Source: Brevibacillus fortis (GTDB taxonomy: Bacteria > Bacillota > Bacilli > Brevibacillales > Brevibacillaceae). Taken from it: 64,000 nucleotides of DNA. Both the position numbers and the translations under genes were made by a program. Within the stretch, counting starts at the first letter, position 1, and each line of letters starts with the position of its first letter. The notes beneath the pieces are model-generated. The model ran no database searches and was not told the origin of the DNA. It saw only the letters and a program-made list of their open reading frames with translations. The stretch covers positions 1 to 64,000 of the forward strand of contig NZ_PXZM01000012.1 of NCBI RefSeq assembly GCF_003013395.1. Reading direction: 5' to 3'. Shown here piece after piece: positions 36,318 through 45,308 of this stretch.

Positions 36318-37582
36318 TACCGCTCCCTCCCCTCGATGTAATCAAGCTGGTGCATCAACCAAATAAACGGTTCATCAACGCGAATCGGCGTCACGACACC
36401 ACTCACCCTTTGATTGACTGGATTGCTCCCCAGCGCAGATACAGCGAAATAGGCCGTATTCGTAAAGTAAACATCCAACGCGTCTTTAAACGGTCTGTCC
36501 ACCTTTTCGATGAATCGGCGGATTTCCCCATCGATGTTCTCAAATTCAGTCGTATTCAAATATTGTTCATGGACGAAATTGCGGAAAACGTTGCTGTTCG
36601 ATTTGATGTATTCACTGTCGTCTTCCTTGATCAGATGCAGCATGTCGCTCTTCGTCAACACGACAGCAGTCGGGATATGCGTCTTGCTCTGCTCCTGATA
36701 GCCGATGAAGTTCTCAAACAGCGTAATGACGACCTCGCGCGGCTCATCGTATCTCGCGGTGAATTCCCCTGGTTCATCCCCTGCTTGCAGCATGACCCGA
36801 TCGCGAATCGTCTTGATTTGCAACGGATCGACCAGAAACAGGATGCCCGATGAGTTTTTCACATGCGCCGCATACAGCTCCAAATACTCGCGGTCAACCA
36901 TGCCCTCGCCTGCTACGTCGAAAAACACCAGGATTAACGGTGCCTTGTCGCTATCCTTGAAAATGAACTGGAAGATGAACGGCTCCTGACGCTTTTCTTT
37001 TTGCGTGGAATCAAGCAGCTGTCCGCGTTCAAACAAGGGTGCCTCGTAGTTCTCCCGGAACTTGCGGCTAATCTGCGCATTGAGCGGCATACACGCTGCA
37101 TCGAAGTGATTCGCAGTCGTGTTCTGCAAGGTATGAATCAGCGAGGTCATGTAAACGGACTTACCTACTTGAGACGCCCCGACAATCGAAATAATATTGC
37201 TCGGCGCTTTGCCCGCTGTAATCGGCAGCTCGTTGTGGCATTTCGGACATAATCTTCGCTTGGAAACCATGCCATACCGGTCTGTCACACCTGCCAGCAC
37301 GTTATCGACGTACAAATGGTTTTCCGACGGGATGGATTCCGGATCGATCACCGCTTCCAGCTCGTCGATGGCATCCAGTCCGAATTTATCCCGATACGCA
37401 TTGAGAATCTCATCCTCCTGCAACGCGTAGTCTTCGTCGTCCTGACGATGATGCGTGGCACGAAAGACAACCTCGTCCGGCCCGTATTTGGCGAAGCAGT
37501 ACGGGCAGACAATATCGTAAAAAGGAAGCCGTTCCTTGACCTGCGGCTTCTTCTCAAACATGTTTTTCAAAAACGACAGCAT
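36317..37582 (-). CDS. P-loop GTPase with split zinc ribbon (DO-GTPase2-like)
   Basis: The 421-residue protein has CPYC (26-29) and CPKC (112-115), likely one zinc-binding unit interrupted by an acidic insert, then a TRAFAC-like GTPase domain: P-loop GASQVGKS (135-142), DxxG-like FFDVAGEG and the guanine-specificity motif VLTKSD. A later MHQLDYI helix ends the protein. It resembles the GTPases that accompany GAP1 proteins and tubulin-like/vWA clusters. No membrane segment, so it is cytoplasmic and may be recruited by the anchored GAP1-like protein. AGGAGGGG ribosome site. Confidence 0.82.
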   Translation of the reverse strand: MLSFLKNMFEKKPQVKERLPFYDIVCPYCFAKYGPDEVVFRATHHRQDDEDYALQEDEILNAYRDKFGLDAIDELEAVIDPESIPSENHLYVDNVLAGVTDRYGMVSKRRLCPKCHNELPITAGKAPSNIISIVGASQVGKSVYMTSLIHTLQNTTANHFDAACMPLNAQISRKFRENYEAPLFERGQLLDSTQKEKRQEPFIFQFIFKDSDKAPLILVFFDVAGEGMVDREYLELYAAHVKNSSGILFLVDPLQIKTIRDRVMLQAGDEPGEFTARYDEPREVVITLFENFIGYQEQSKTHIPTAVVLTKSDMLHLIKEDDSEYIKSNSNVFRNFVHEQYLNTTEFENIDGEIRRFIEKVDRPFKDALDVYFTNTAYFAVSALGSNPVNQRVSGVVTPIRVDEPFIWLMHQLDYIEGRER

Positions 37583-37595
37583 GGCGCATCCCCTC

Positions 37596-38231
37596 CTATT
37601 CAGGAATCAGTTCGTACATTTCTCCGTATTTTTTCCCATCCGTAAAAAACAGGCGGACGACGTCTTTTTTCCTGACCTCGATCTCCGGCATCAGATTGAC
37701 ACCGGGCTCGAGATCGCGAATGAAATTGTATCGGGTACCATCATCCTTGTGGGCGGGAGGAGAGCCTTCTTTTTTTACGTAGCAGAGTACGTCCCGAGCA
37801 ATCGGAATCTCTGAAAAAATGCGAATCTGCAACGATTGATGTTTGCTGAACCAGCTTCCGCCCCGTTTGAACGAGTAGTAGATTTTCGCTTTTCCGGTAC
37901 TGACATGGATCACATAGGCATCCCCGTCTGGCATGAGCAGGATCGGCTTGCCATTTTCCAATCGGCAAGGAAAGATGCGGTATGTGTACCTGCCGATGCC
38001 GTCTGTTTTTTCCCGCAGCCCTTTGTGAACCTTGTATTCCTCTCGGGTATACAGCTTGAACTGACGATCATCCAGCTCGTTTACGTCAAAAGGGGCGCCA
38101 AACTGCGACTTGTGCACGTACACGCACGGAATATCCTGCGCCCAATGCCAATTGAGCACGTATTCGCTCCCTTGATGCTGGCAGGTGACGTCCTTGATGA
38201 AGGTTTCTGTTGTTTCCTCCCGATTAATCAT
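37596..38231 (-). CDS. Beta-rich protein of unknown function in tubulin-like cluster
   Basis: The 211-residue soluble protein is rich in short alternating hydrophobic segments (YVLNWHWAQDIPCVYVHKS, RYTYRIFPCRLENGKPILL) suggesting one or two beta-sandwich or barrel domains. No catalytic motif, no membrane segment. I do not recognise the family. It lies between the vWA membrane protein and the GTPase, spaced 17 and 13 nt, so it is surely part of the operon and probably an adaptor. Confidence 0.75.
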   Translation of the reverse strand: MINREETTETFIKDVTCQHQGSEYVLNWHWAQDIPCVYVHKSQFGAPFDVNELDDRQFKLYTREEYKVHKGLREKTDGIGRYTYRIFPCRLENGKPILLMPDGDAYVIHVSTGKAKIYYSFKRGGSWFSKHQSLQIRIFSEIPIARDVLCYVKKEGSPPAHKDDGTRYNFIRDLEPGVNLMPEIEVRKKDVVRLFFTDGKKYGEMYELIPE

Positions 38232-38248
38232 GATTCATCATGCTCCCT

Positions 38249-39526
38249 TTACAGATCAAACCGTTTGCTGCTCTGGTTCCCGGCGTCCAAGGCACGGGGG
38301 CTTTGTCTCGAGTTCAGTCTGCGCTTTGCAAAAGACGATCCGCCACTCGTGGAAGCTGGCACAAAAAGAGTGAACAATGTCAGGATAACTGCGAGCAAGG
38401 AGCACGCTAGCAAACGTACAACCATATCGAGCAAGTCGATCGACGACAGCCCCATTTCCAAAACAAGTCCAGCTAACAATCCAGATACCGCCCCACCAAT
38501 CGTGAAGCTCTTGGCCAGATGGCGATTGTCAAAAATCAGACCTAGAGCCAAGCCGAGCAAAGCACCGATGATCAGCACACTGACCACACGGGTAATCGCG
38601 TAAAACATGCTTTCCTCTGTCGCTCCTGTCCGCTCGGAAACGATATTGCGGTCTGTTCGGCTCATATCGTAAATCTGACCAAAGATTCCTGTCATTTGAT
38701 CAGCGTGTTCGACATTAAAGTAGCTGCCGCCAGTCTCAGTAGCGATCTTTTGAAGCAGCGCTGTTCCGTCTGCATCGATTTGACTCATGCCCACGGTATG
38801 GACAATCACTTGGTTTTGCCTATAGGGTGCAAGTGCGGCAGGAACATCCAGATCACTATAACCGTCTGACATCAACACTACCGTACTGTTCGCCATTTGA
38901 TTGGCCTGCATCTGGTCCAGTCCCGCTTGCAGTGCCAGATCGATCCGGGTGCCTCCATCCGTTCGCGGATATTGGAGCAGCTTCTTCACAATCTCATCCT
39001 TCACAGACTGGCTACTCAGCTCGGTGAGAGGTTGCAGCACATTCGTTTGATCGTGAAACGTAACCACCGCGATGTTCATGTCACTGTCCATGCGCTGCAC
39101 CATGTCGGCAGCTGCCTTGAACAATTGGTTATCCGGGTCAGACGACTGCATGCTGCCTGACGTATCCAGAACCATGACAATATTGTTAGCTCCACTGGCC
39201 TGTTGGAACGATGACCCGTACAGCAGTTGAAGCAAGAGCGCCACTACGCCCACCATCAAAAACGTACTGGGCACGAGCATTTTCCAGGAAAAGCCCAGAT
39301 AGCGCTGCTTCCAGCCATCTCCATTCAGTCGTGGCGAGATCATTTCCGCAATGAGGCACATCAGTCCTACGAAAAAGGCATATTGACCAAAATAAAGTCC
39401 CATTAACAACCATTGCGGTATTTCTCCGGACAGTTTGGCGAGCATGACTTCCCCGACCAAAAATCCGATCACGCCACCTACCAGACTACACACTAACATG
39501 AGCAAGCTTACCCTTCTCTGACTCAT
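38249..39526 (-). CDS. Membrane von Willebrand A protein
   Basis: The 425-residue protein has three N-terminal membrane helices (about 5-30, 39-62, 85-104), a vWA domain (about 112-290) with an intact MIDAS motif DTSGS (121-125) plus VLMSDGYSD, and three or four C-terminal helices (about 305-400). vWA domains bind protein ligands through a metal. It starts in an ATGA overlap with the upstream gene's stop. The second vWA protein of the cluster has a different topology, so the two are not simple duplicates. Confidence 0.88.
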   Translation of the reverse strand: MSQRRVSLLMLVCSLVGGVIGFLVGEVMLAKLSGEIPQWLLMGLYFGQYAFFVGLMCLIAEMISPRLNGDGWKQRYLGFSWKMLVPSTFLMVGVVALLLQLLYGSSFQQASGANNIVMVLDTSGSMQSSDPDNQLFKAAADMVQRMDSDMNIAVVTFHDQTNVLQPLTELSSQSVKDEIVKKLLQYPRTDGGTRIDLALQAGLDQMQANQMANSTVVLMSDGYSDLDVPAALAPYRQNQVIVHTVGMSQIDADGTALLQKIATETGGSYFNVEHADQMTGIFGQIYDMSRTDRNIVSERTGATEESMFYAITRVVSVLIIGALLGLALGLIFDNRHLAKSFTIGGAVSGLLAGLVLEMGLSSIDLLDMVVRLLACSLLAVILTLFTLFVPASTSGGSSFAKRRLNSRQSPRALDAGNQSSKRFDL

Positions 39527-41871
39527 GACGTCTCATCTCCTTCCACACGGCGAAAGACAAACCCGCTGTCCTCATAGGAAGCATGGTATTTCTTGTTATT
39601 GCGGTAAAACATTAAGTCCTCCATGCCGAATCCACCCATCAGGTTCATTTTTTCTATCCCGCTTTTTTGTTCCTCGTGGATGCAGCCCAGCTTGTAAGTC
39701 CGTGTGTTCTCATCCTTGTGTAGCGCATACTGGACGAAGTCGTTGTGAATATCTGCAAAGAAGTACTTCTCCTCATAGCGATGCTTTTGCAAGAAATGGA
39801 ACACTTCGATGTGAACCGCTGCCCGCTCTTCCAGAACCATTGCCAGATCGAGGAACAAATCCCCCTTCGTCAGCACGGTTCGGTTATCGTAAGCAGCCCC
39901 GACGTTGGCACGCGCAAGCAGCTCCGCCTCAAAAGATAAAGCAAATGGCGCACGCGTGAGAATCTCGTTCCGACAAAACTGACAAAGCCGCTCCACGAGT
40001 CCGGCGAGTCGATTCCCGCTGAGCAGAGCACCGCTGCCGATATACCGTTGCTCCATGTAAAAATCACTGCCGCGTGAAGCTTCCAATGACCGGATCGTTT
40101 CATGGACGACAGATTCGTAATATTCGTCTACGTTTTTGCCCAAGTAGTCAGTCGCTTCTCGAACACTCGTCTGGGCGATTTCCCGTAGCTGCTTATGCAA
40201 GGCTTCCAGTTGTTCGACTTGCTCACCTAACTGCCGGTGAATCTGCTCTGCCTGTTTCTCATAGCTCACAAGGATCGAGAGCATCATCTCCCAATCCAAT
40301 AGCTCCAGCTTTTTCCCATAAACAGCGTCCAACAAATGACGAATGAAGGTCCGCACCCGCTCCTTATCCCGTGTGAAAAACCCTCCTACGCGAATGTCCT
40401 GCCGATCCACTCGCTCTTGGTAGAGGTCGACCATCTCGGCTTTAATCTGTTCAACCTGTCGAGATGTCTCGCGAATTCCAGTGCGCAGCTCATCCAGCAG
40501 GTTTGCTCCATTGGCGTGTTCGGCTGTGAGATAGTAAGCCGCATACAGCCCAAGCCGTTCATCCTCGATGATTGCTTTCTGAATCGTATCAGCCAAGGAC
40601 TCCTGAGACAGCATGTGCTCCAGACGTTTACGCGCCCCAGAAACGACATTCGCCTCAAAAAAGGCTTGGCTGCTGCCATCAAACAAAGCCAGCTCCGCTT
40701 CGCGTATATTCATGCTGCAAAGCTCGCTGTAGCTGATGCCAGAGGTCATGAGCCCCGTCATTTCTTCCAGGATGTGATCCTCAGGGAGAATGCCAGCCAA
40801 TTTTCGCTGCAAATCATGCGCAGTCAATCCGAGCTTTTCTCTCGCTTTTGTTTTCGGCAACACCTCGCCGTCCTGGAGTCGCTCCCAATAGCGGTCAAAT
40901 ACTGCGGATAGCACCGTCAACGCAATCGCATGAGTCGGTCGCTTCACTTTGGATAGACCTGCCGACGCAAACTTGGTCTGCCCGTGATCGACCGTGATAC
41001 TGCGCATAAATTGCAGCTTGTTATAGCCCTCGTTGCTTTCATGGAACTCTGACTCTACCTTTTTGTTGTTCAAAAGCACCAGCTTGCTGATCAGCTCGTA
41101 ATTTTCCTGCATACCGCCTTCGATAAACAAGCCATGCTCGGTCTTGTCACTCAATAAATACGCCAATGAGAATAACGGGGCAGGTGCATGCTCCACAGGC
41201 AGCTTGACGAGGTCCTCTGTCACTAGCAAATTGGCACGATAGCTGTAGTCGCTCCGCTGATAGCGAGTGACCTCTTCCAAAAAGCTGACCGAGAGCGCCG
41301 TCGAGAATCCGAATGCTTCCCCGTTGTTCTTTTCCTGAAGCAGGACGTACAGATCGACTGATACGTTTTTAAACAGCTCGTTGAGGTAGCCCTTGAGTAG
41401 CAGCGTCAGCTCTGGCAAAAGGATCGTGGCAGGGTCATCTGCCCTTGCCACGACCGCTATATTGACTTGCTGAAAAGCAGTGAATAACTTGCCCATTTCC
41501 GCTACCCGCACGCTTGCCAGCTTCATCACCTTGTTCAATTCCATGGTGACAGCTTCATCGAGTAAAAAACGCTCGTGGATCGATGTACGCATCTTTTTCT
41601 TGTCGGCATCTGCCTGCGGCAAGCGGCAGCCGATTACTTGCGGATGCTCCCACGTTTTGTCCTGATACGCATGGACATAAAGAACACCGTGCCCATTTTG
41701 CCAGTTGTGTTCGTTGTGGGCCTGAACAGCTTGCAGTGCCTCCACGCTCTTATCCCCGAGAAACAGGAAGAGCACGGGGTTTTGAATGCTTCGCTGTCCG
41801 TTTCCGCTATCCAGTTGTCTTTCCAGTTCCGTAACGTATTGGGTCGCGAACTCTCCAATCAAATCCCGCAT
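39523..41871 (-). CDS. Large coiled protein of the cluster, possible degenerate tubulin-like partner
   Basis: From ATG 41871 (GAGGAGGA five nt upstream; the earlier codon at 41931 lies inside the tubulin-like gene) the protein has 782 residues. No known domain is recognised. Its N-terminus NPVLFLFLGDKSVEALQAV (about 30-48) lines up with NPMLVIGLGGTGIDALLRL of the tubulin-like protein, and both are followed by alternating strands and a long helical C-terminal half (coiled coil about 480-620). The GTP-binding GGTGSG loop is missing. It could be an inactive tubulin-like partner or an unrelated scaffold. No membrane segment. Confidence 0.65.
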   Translation of the reverse strand: MRDLIGEFATQYVTELERQLDSGNGQRSIQNPVLFLFLGDKSVEALQAVQAHNEHNWQNGHGVLYVHAYQDKTWEHPQVIGCRLPQADADKKKMRTSIHERFLLDEAVTMELNKVMKLASVRVAEMGKLFTAFQQVNIAVVARADDPATILLPELTLLLKGYLNELFKNVSVDLYVLLQEKNNGEAFGFSTALSVSFLEEVTRYQRSDYSYRANLLVTEDLVKLPVEHAPAPLFSLAYLLSDKTEHGLFIEGGMQENYELISKLVLLNNKKVESEFHESNEGYNKLQFMRSITVDHGQTKFASAGLSKVKRPTHAIALTVLSAVFDRYWERLQDGEVLPKTKAREKLGLTAHDLQRKLAGILPEDHILEEMTGLMTSGISYSELCSMNIREAELALFDGSSQAFFEANVVSGARKRLEHMLSQESLADTIQKAIIEDERLGLYAAYYLTAEHANGANLLDELRTGIRETSRQVEQIKAEMVDLYQERVDRQDIRVGGFFTRDKERVRTFIRHLLDAVYGKKLELLDWEMMLSILVSYEKQAEQIHRQLGEQVEQLEALHKQLREIAQTSVREATDYLGKNVDEYYESVVHETIRSLEASRGSDFYMEQRYIGSGALLSGNRLAGLVERLCQFCRNEILTRAPFALSFEAELLARANVGAAYDNRTVLTKGDLFLDLAMVLEERAAVHIEVFHFLQKHRYEEKYFFADIHNDFVQYALHKDENTRTYKLGCIHEEQKSGIEKMNLMGGFGMEDLMFYRNNKKYHASYEDSGFVFRRVEGDETS

Positions 41872-41905
41872 GCTTCCTCCTCGGTTATCAAACAATCCTG
41901 ACTGT

Positions 41906-44900
41906 TTATTGCAGCGTCTTGCGCATATCATTTACTTTTGACCAAACCTTCTTGTAGAACTGGTACATTTCTTCACCATTCACGTATTCGTCGCGATCGT
42001 ATTCCAGATCGTTTTTCGTTTCTTGGAATACCGCTCCGATCTCGTCAAGTTTTGCCACCAGTTGTTGTGTATCCTCTGCAGAAGTCATCGCGTCGCTGCG
42101 TTTTCCTGTCTTGCGCTGGATCGTTGCCATGCTCTTGTGATCCAATGCGCGGAATTTTTCATAGATGGCGAATTCAACGTGCTTGTTCACCTTCATCAGG
42201 TTGATAAATGGCTCCCATGCCTCTTCTTCCTCATCCTTGTCATAGACGTACAATGCGCCACGCTTGCAGATCGTACCGGTATAGAGTGCTTCAATGAAAC
42301 GGGTCACCAGCTCTTCTTCGCCCTGGATGGCGTTGACTATTTGCTCCAGCTCCTGGATTTTGGCCTCGATTTCTTCGTATTTACGCACTTCTTGTTCGAT
42401 CAAGCGAATCTGCTCTGGATAGCGAATCAGGTTTTCTTTTGCCATCTCTTCATTGATACTGCCGAAAACATCCCGTGTTGATTCTTGCTCCAGACCATCT
42501 CTCATGAAGCCTTTGAGCTCTACCAATGCACGCTTGATCTCGCCAGGGCTCAGCTTGGTCGCGTCTCCTTGCGCTTGGTGCTTGGCTAAGAAAGCAGCCA
42601 TGGAGAAGGACTTCGTCACGATGCTTTCATAGCGGTTGCTCGTCTTGCTGTCGCTGCCTTTTTCGCGGATGACTCCGTAGCGCACCGCACGGTCAAACAG
42701 TTCACGTATTTTGGCGTTGTACGTTTTGATCCGCCCGTTTTGGTACGTATCTCCCCATGATTTTTCTGGAATTGGAGATGGGAGGTACGCCCAGTTGTTC
42801 TTCTCGGTTTGAACGAGGTGGCGTCCAATACCCTCTCTATCCAGAATGGTACGTTCGTAGCTTTCCTCGTAGACCTTCAGTGGTGTGTAAGCGAACAGCG
42901 GAACACCGTTTTTCGTATTCAGCCAGAAGATGCGGTTTTTGACTTCGCTTTCTTTGACGGTAAAACGCGAGCCGCTAATGGCGGTATCTTGATAGTTTTT
43001 AATCCCCTTCAAAATCGATGGTGCTTTCAGTGGCACGGATACAAAACCCCAAGAAGGGAAGTGCATATTGCCGAGATTGTTGCTTAAATGGAAGACCGGA
43101 ATTGCCTCTTCATCCAGCTTGCTCGCGATCTTGCGCTCTACGATGCGATCCAATGTCTCGTCCTGACCGTATTTGATCATGAGGAACTCTTCCATCGACT
43201 TGGTGATCAGCTCACCGAACTTCTCCGAGAGGAATTCGGAAATCGAGCTGACGATATCCAGCTCCTGCTCTTTGACCCACTGATCGGAGTGTCGCAGCAG
43301 CTCGCTGGTGAAATCACGGATCAGGTCATCCGCATCTCTTTGCTCCAGGATGCTGCTGACTACTTTGGAGATATCCGGCACGCTGACGATATTCCAGTAG
43401 TACGTCTTGTTGCCAGTGCGGTCGCTCTCTTCGCCGCCGTTGATCAGGATGTCGCCGTTTTGCTCGAAAATTTGGTTGAGTGCGTTCAAAATTTCAGTAA
43501 ACACGTTATAAATGCGGTTGTTTTCTGCATTCAGCAAACGGTGCAGCTCTTCGTAGAATTCGATCATTTGCTCCAGCTTTTCCTGATCAGCCAGGAGCTG
43601 GTATTCGTTGATCTTCGCTTCGATATAGCTGTTTTTCTTCTTCTCCTTGGAGATGAATGCACTGCGGGCATCGCCCAGCTTTTCATTCGCGTTCTCTCTC
43701 GCGCCCTCGATCTCGCGCGGGTAACTCTCCAACTTCGCCTTGAGGCTCTCTATGTAGGAGAGGATCATTTTCATCAGGCAATAGCCTTTGTCCGATTGAA
43801 TCATACGAGACGCATAGAATGGTCCTTGCTGCGCGTGCAGGAATACTCGCGTGATCATTTCGCCAAAAACAGAGATCATGTCGCCTGGCATCTGCTTTTT
43901 GGACTTGATGTACGCTTCACGCGCTTTGGCGAGATAGCCTTGCTCCAGCTCGTGGTCGATGCTTACGACTTGCTGAGTAATAACGTTGCTGTAGTTCAGT
44001 CGCTCGCTATTTTCATAGCCTGGCAACGGCTCAGGAACGCGCTCCTCGAACTTGCGCGCAATTGAGTCGATGTCGATTCCCAGCTTGCGGGCGAATTTCT
44101 CCGCATCTTCTTGCGTTGGCGCAACTGTGAACATTTTTTCCATCTTTTTAAACAAGCGATAGGCCAAGTACGTTGTCATCTCTTCGATCGGCAAGACAGC
44201 AGAGGAGGCACCGATGACGTTGTATTGATAGTTGGCTGCGTACGGTTTTGGCATCTGGTTGATGTTCGTACGGATGTTGCTGATATAGTCGTGGATCGCA
44301 AACTCTTCACCCGAGCGCTTTTCTTCGCTCGCCATGAAGTTCGTAATGTTCTCCGCGGTTACGTTCATGCAGTAATCGTAGGCGTTTTCCAATGCTTTGC
44401 CTTCGAGATTGGTCGCAGAAATCAAATGGCACAAGTTGAAAGGCGGCATTGGCGATTGGACGGTGAGCACGTTGCCGTATTGCTGGCGGAAACGCTCATT
44501 GCGCTCATCCGCATTCATCCAGTAGTCTAGCTCTTTTAGTGCGGCGTAACCGTTTTTCATGATGTAGTCGCGTGTGTGCGAGCTAAGGCTCTTATTCGAC
44601 AGGTTGACGTCAGGCGTGAACAGGTAGCCCAGCGTATTCACCTTGTCTACCCCCGCACTGCCGAAGTCGCGCTCCAAAATGCCGCGTACGATATAGGCGA
44701 TGTCAAGGAAGCAACCACTCCCCGTTCCCCCGGACAAACCACTCAAAAGGAATACGGTCAGCTTTTTGTTCGTGCCCTCGCACAGCATCTTGACCTTTTT
44801 CTCAATCGTTTGTACGACTTGCGTAATTTTCGTAAAGAGAAGAAGTCGACCTGCCTGGCGCACACCCGACGCTCCGCTGATTCCGTCCGTAATCGTCAGC

Positions 44901-45295
44901 TCTGGTGAGAGCCAGTCGGTGATGTACGGCTCCAGAATACTGCGATTCTGCAACACACCGCCGATCTCAGGATTGGACAGAAGGACAAACTCCGTCACCG
45001 GATCGAGCCCGATGCCCTTGTACTTTTTGTTGCGGTCATGCTCATTCGTTTCAAATGCGATGAATTCAATATTGTCCGGCTTCTCTTTGCGTTTCTTGGA
45101 AAGCTGGTCTACAGGCAGCTTAAAGCGTCTGTTCACTTGGTATTTCAGGCGCAACAGCGCATCAATACCTGTACCGCCAAGACCGATGACAAGCATCGGG
45201 TTATCAATGGTATCTACACGAATCTTGTCACTGACGATTCCTCCGCCGAGGGATACGTCCAATTGTTGAATGTGTTCTCTCACAACTGCTTTCAT
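41906..45295 (-). CDS. Tubulin/FtsZ-like GTPase (Tubulin_2 family)
   Basis: The 1129-residue protein has an N-terminal GTPase domain of the FtsZ/tubulin superfamily: loop T1 GLGGTG (38-43), then the nucleotide-binding G-box SGLSGGTGSG (185-194), which is the tubulin signature. The rest (about 450-1129) is mostly helical with acidic coiled-coil stretches. It is much longer than FtsZ (about 380) and matches the large tubulin-like family found beside vWA and GTPase genes. Expected to be a cytoplasmic, possibly filament-forming GTPase. Start has TAGGAGTG upstream, 13 nt after the vWA gene. Confidence 0.88.
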   Translation of the reverse strand: MKAVVREHIQQLDVSLGGGIVSDKIRVDTIDNPMLVIGLGGTGIDALLRLKYQVNRRFKLPVDQLSKKRKEKPDNIEFIAFETNEHDRNKKYKGIGLDPVTEFVLLSNPEIGGVLQNRSILEPYITDWLSPELTITDGISGASGVRQAGRLLLFTKITQVVQTIEKKVKMLCEGTNKKLTVFLLSGLSGGTGSGCFLDIAYIVRGILERDFGSAGVDKVNTLGYLFTPDVNLSNKSLSSHTRDYIMKNGYAALKELDYWMNADERNERFRQQYGNVLTVQSPMPPFNLCHLISATNLEGKALENAYDYCMNVTAENITNFMASEEKRSGEEFAIHDYISNIRTNINQMPKPYAANYQYNVIGASSAVLPIEEMTTYLAYRLFKKMEKMFTVAPTQEDAEKFARKLGIDIDSIARKFEERVPEPLPGYENSERLNYSNVITQQVVSIDHELEQGYLAKAREAYIKSKKQMPGDMISVFGEMITRVFLHAQQGPFYASRMIQSDKGYCLMKMILSYIESLKAKLESYPREIEGARENANEKLGDARSAFISKEKKKNSYIEAKINEYQLLADQEKLEQMIEFYEELHRLLNAENNRIYNVFTEILNALNQIFEQNGDILINGGEESDRTGNKTYYWNIVSVPDISKVVSSILEQRDADDLIRDFTSELLRHSDQWVKEQELDIVSSISEFLSEKFGELITKSMEEFLMIKYGQDETLDRIVERKIASKLDEEAIPVFHLSNNLGNMHFPSWGFVSVPLKAPSILKGIKNYQDTAISGSRFTVKESEVKNRIFWLNTKNGVPLFAYTPLKVYEESYERTILDREGIGRHLVQTEKNNWAYLPSPIPEKSWGDTYQNGRIKTYNAKIRELFDRAVRYGVIREKGSDSKTSNRYESIVTKSFSMAAFLAKHQAQGDATKLSPGEIKRALVELKGFMRDGLEQESTRDVFGSINEEMAKENLIRYPEQIRLIEQEVRKYEEIEAKIQELEQIVNAIQGEEELVTRFIEALYTGTICKRGALYVYDKDEEEEAWEPFINLMKVNKHVEFAIYEKFRALDHKSMATIQRKTGKRSDAMTSAEDTQQLVAKLDEIGAVFQETKNDLEYDRDEYVNGEEMYQFYKKVWSKVNDMRKTLQ

Positions 45296-45308
45296 AATCG
45301 ACTCACTC

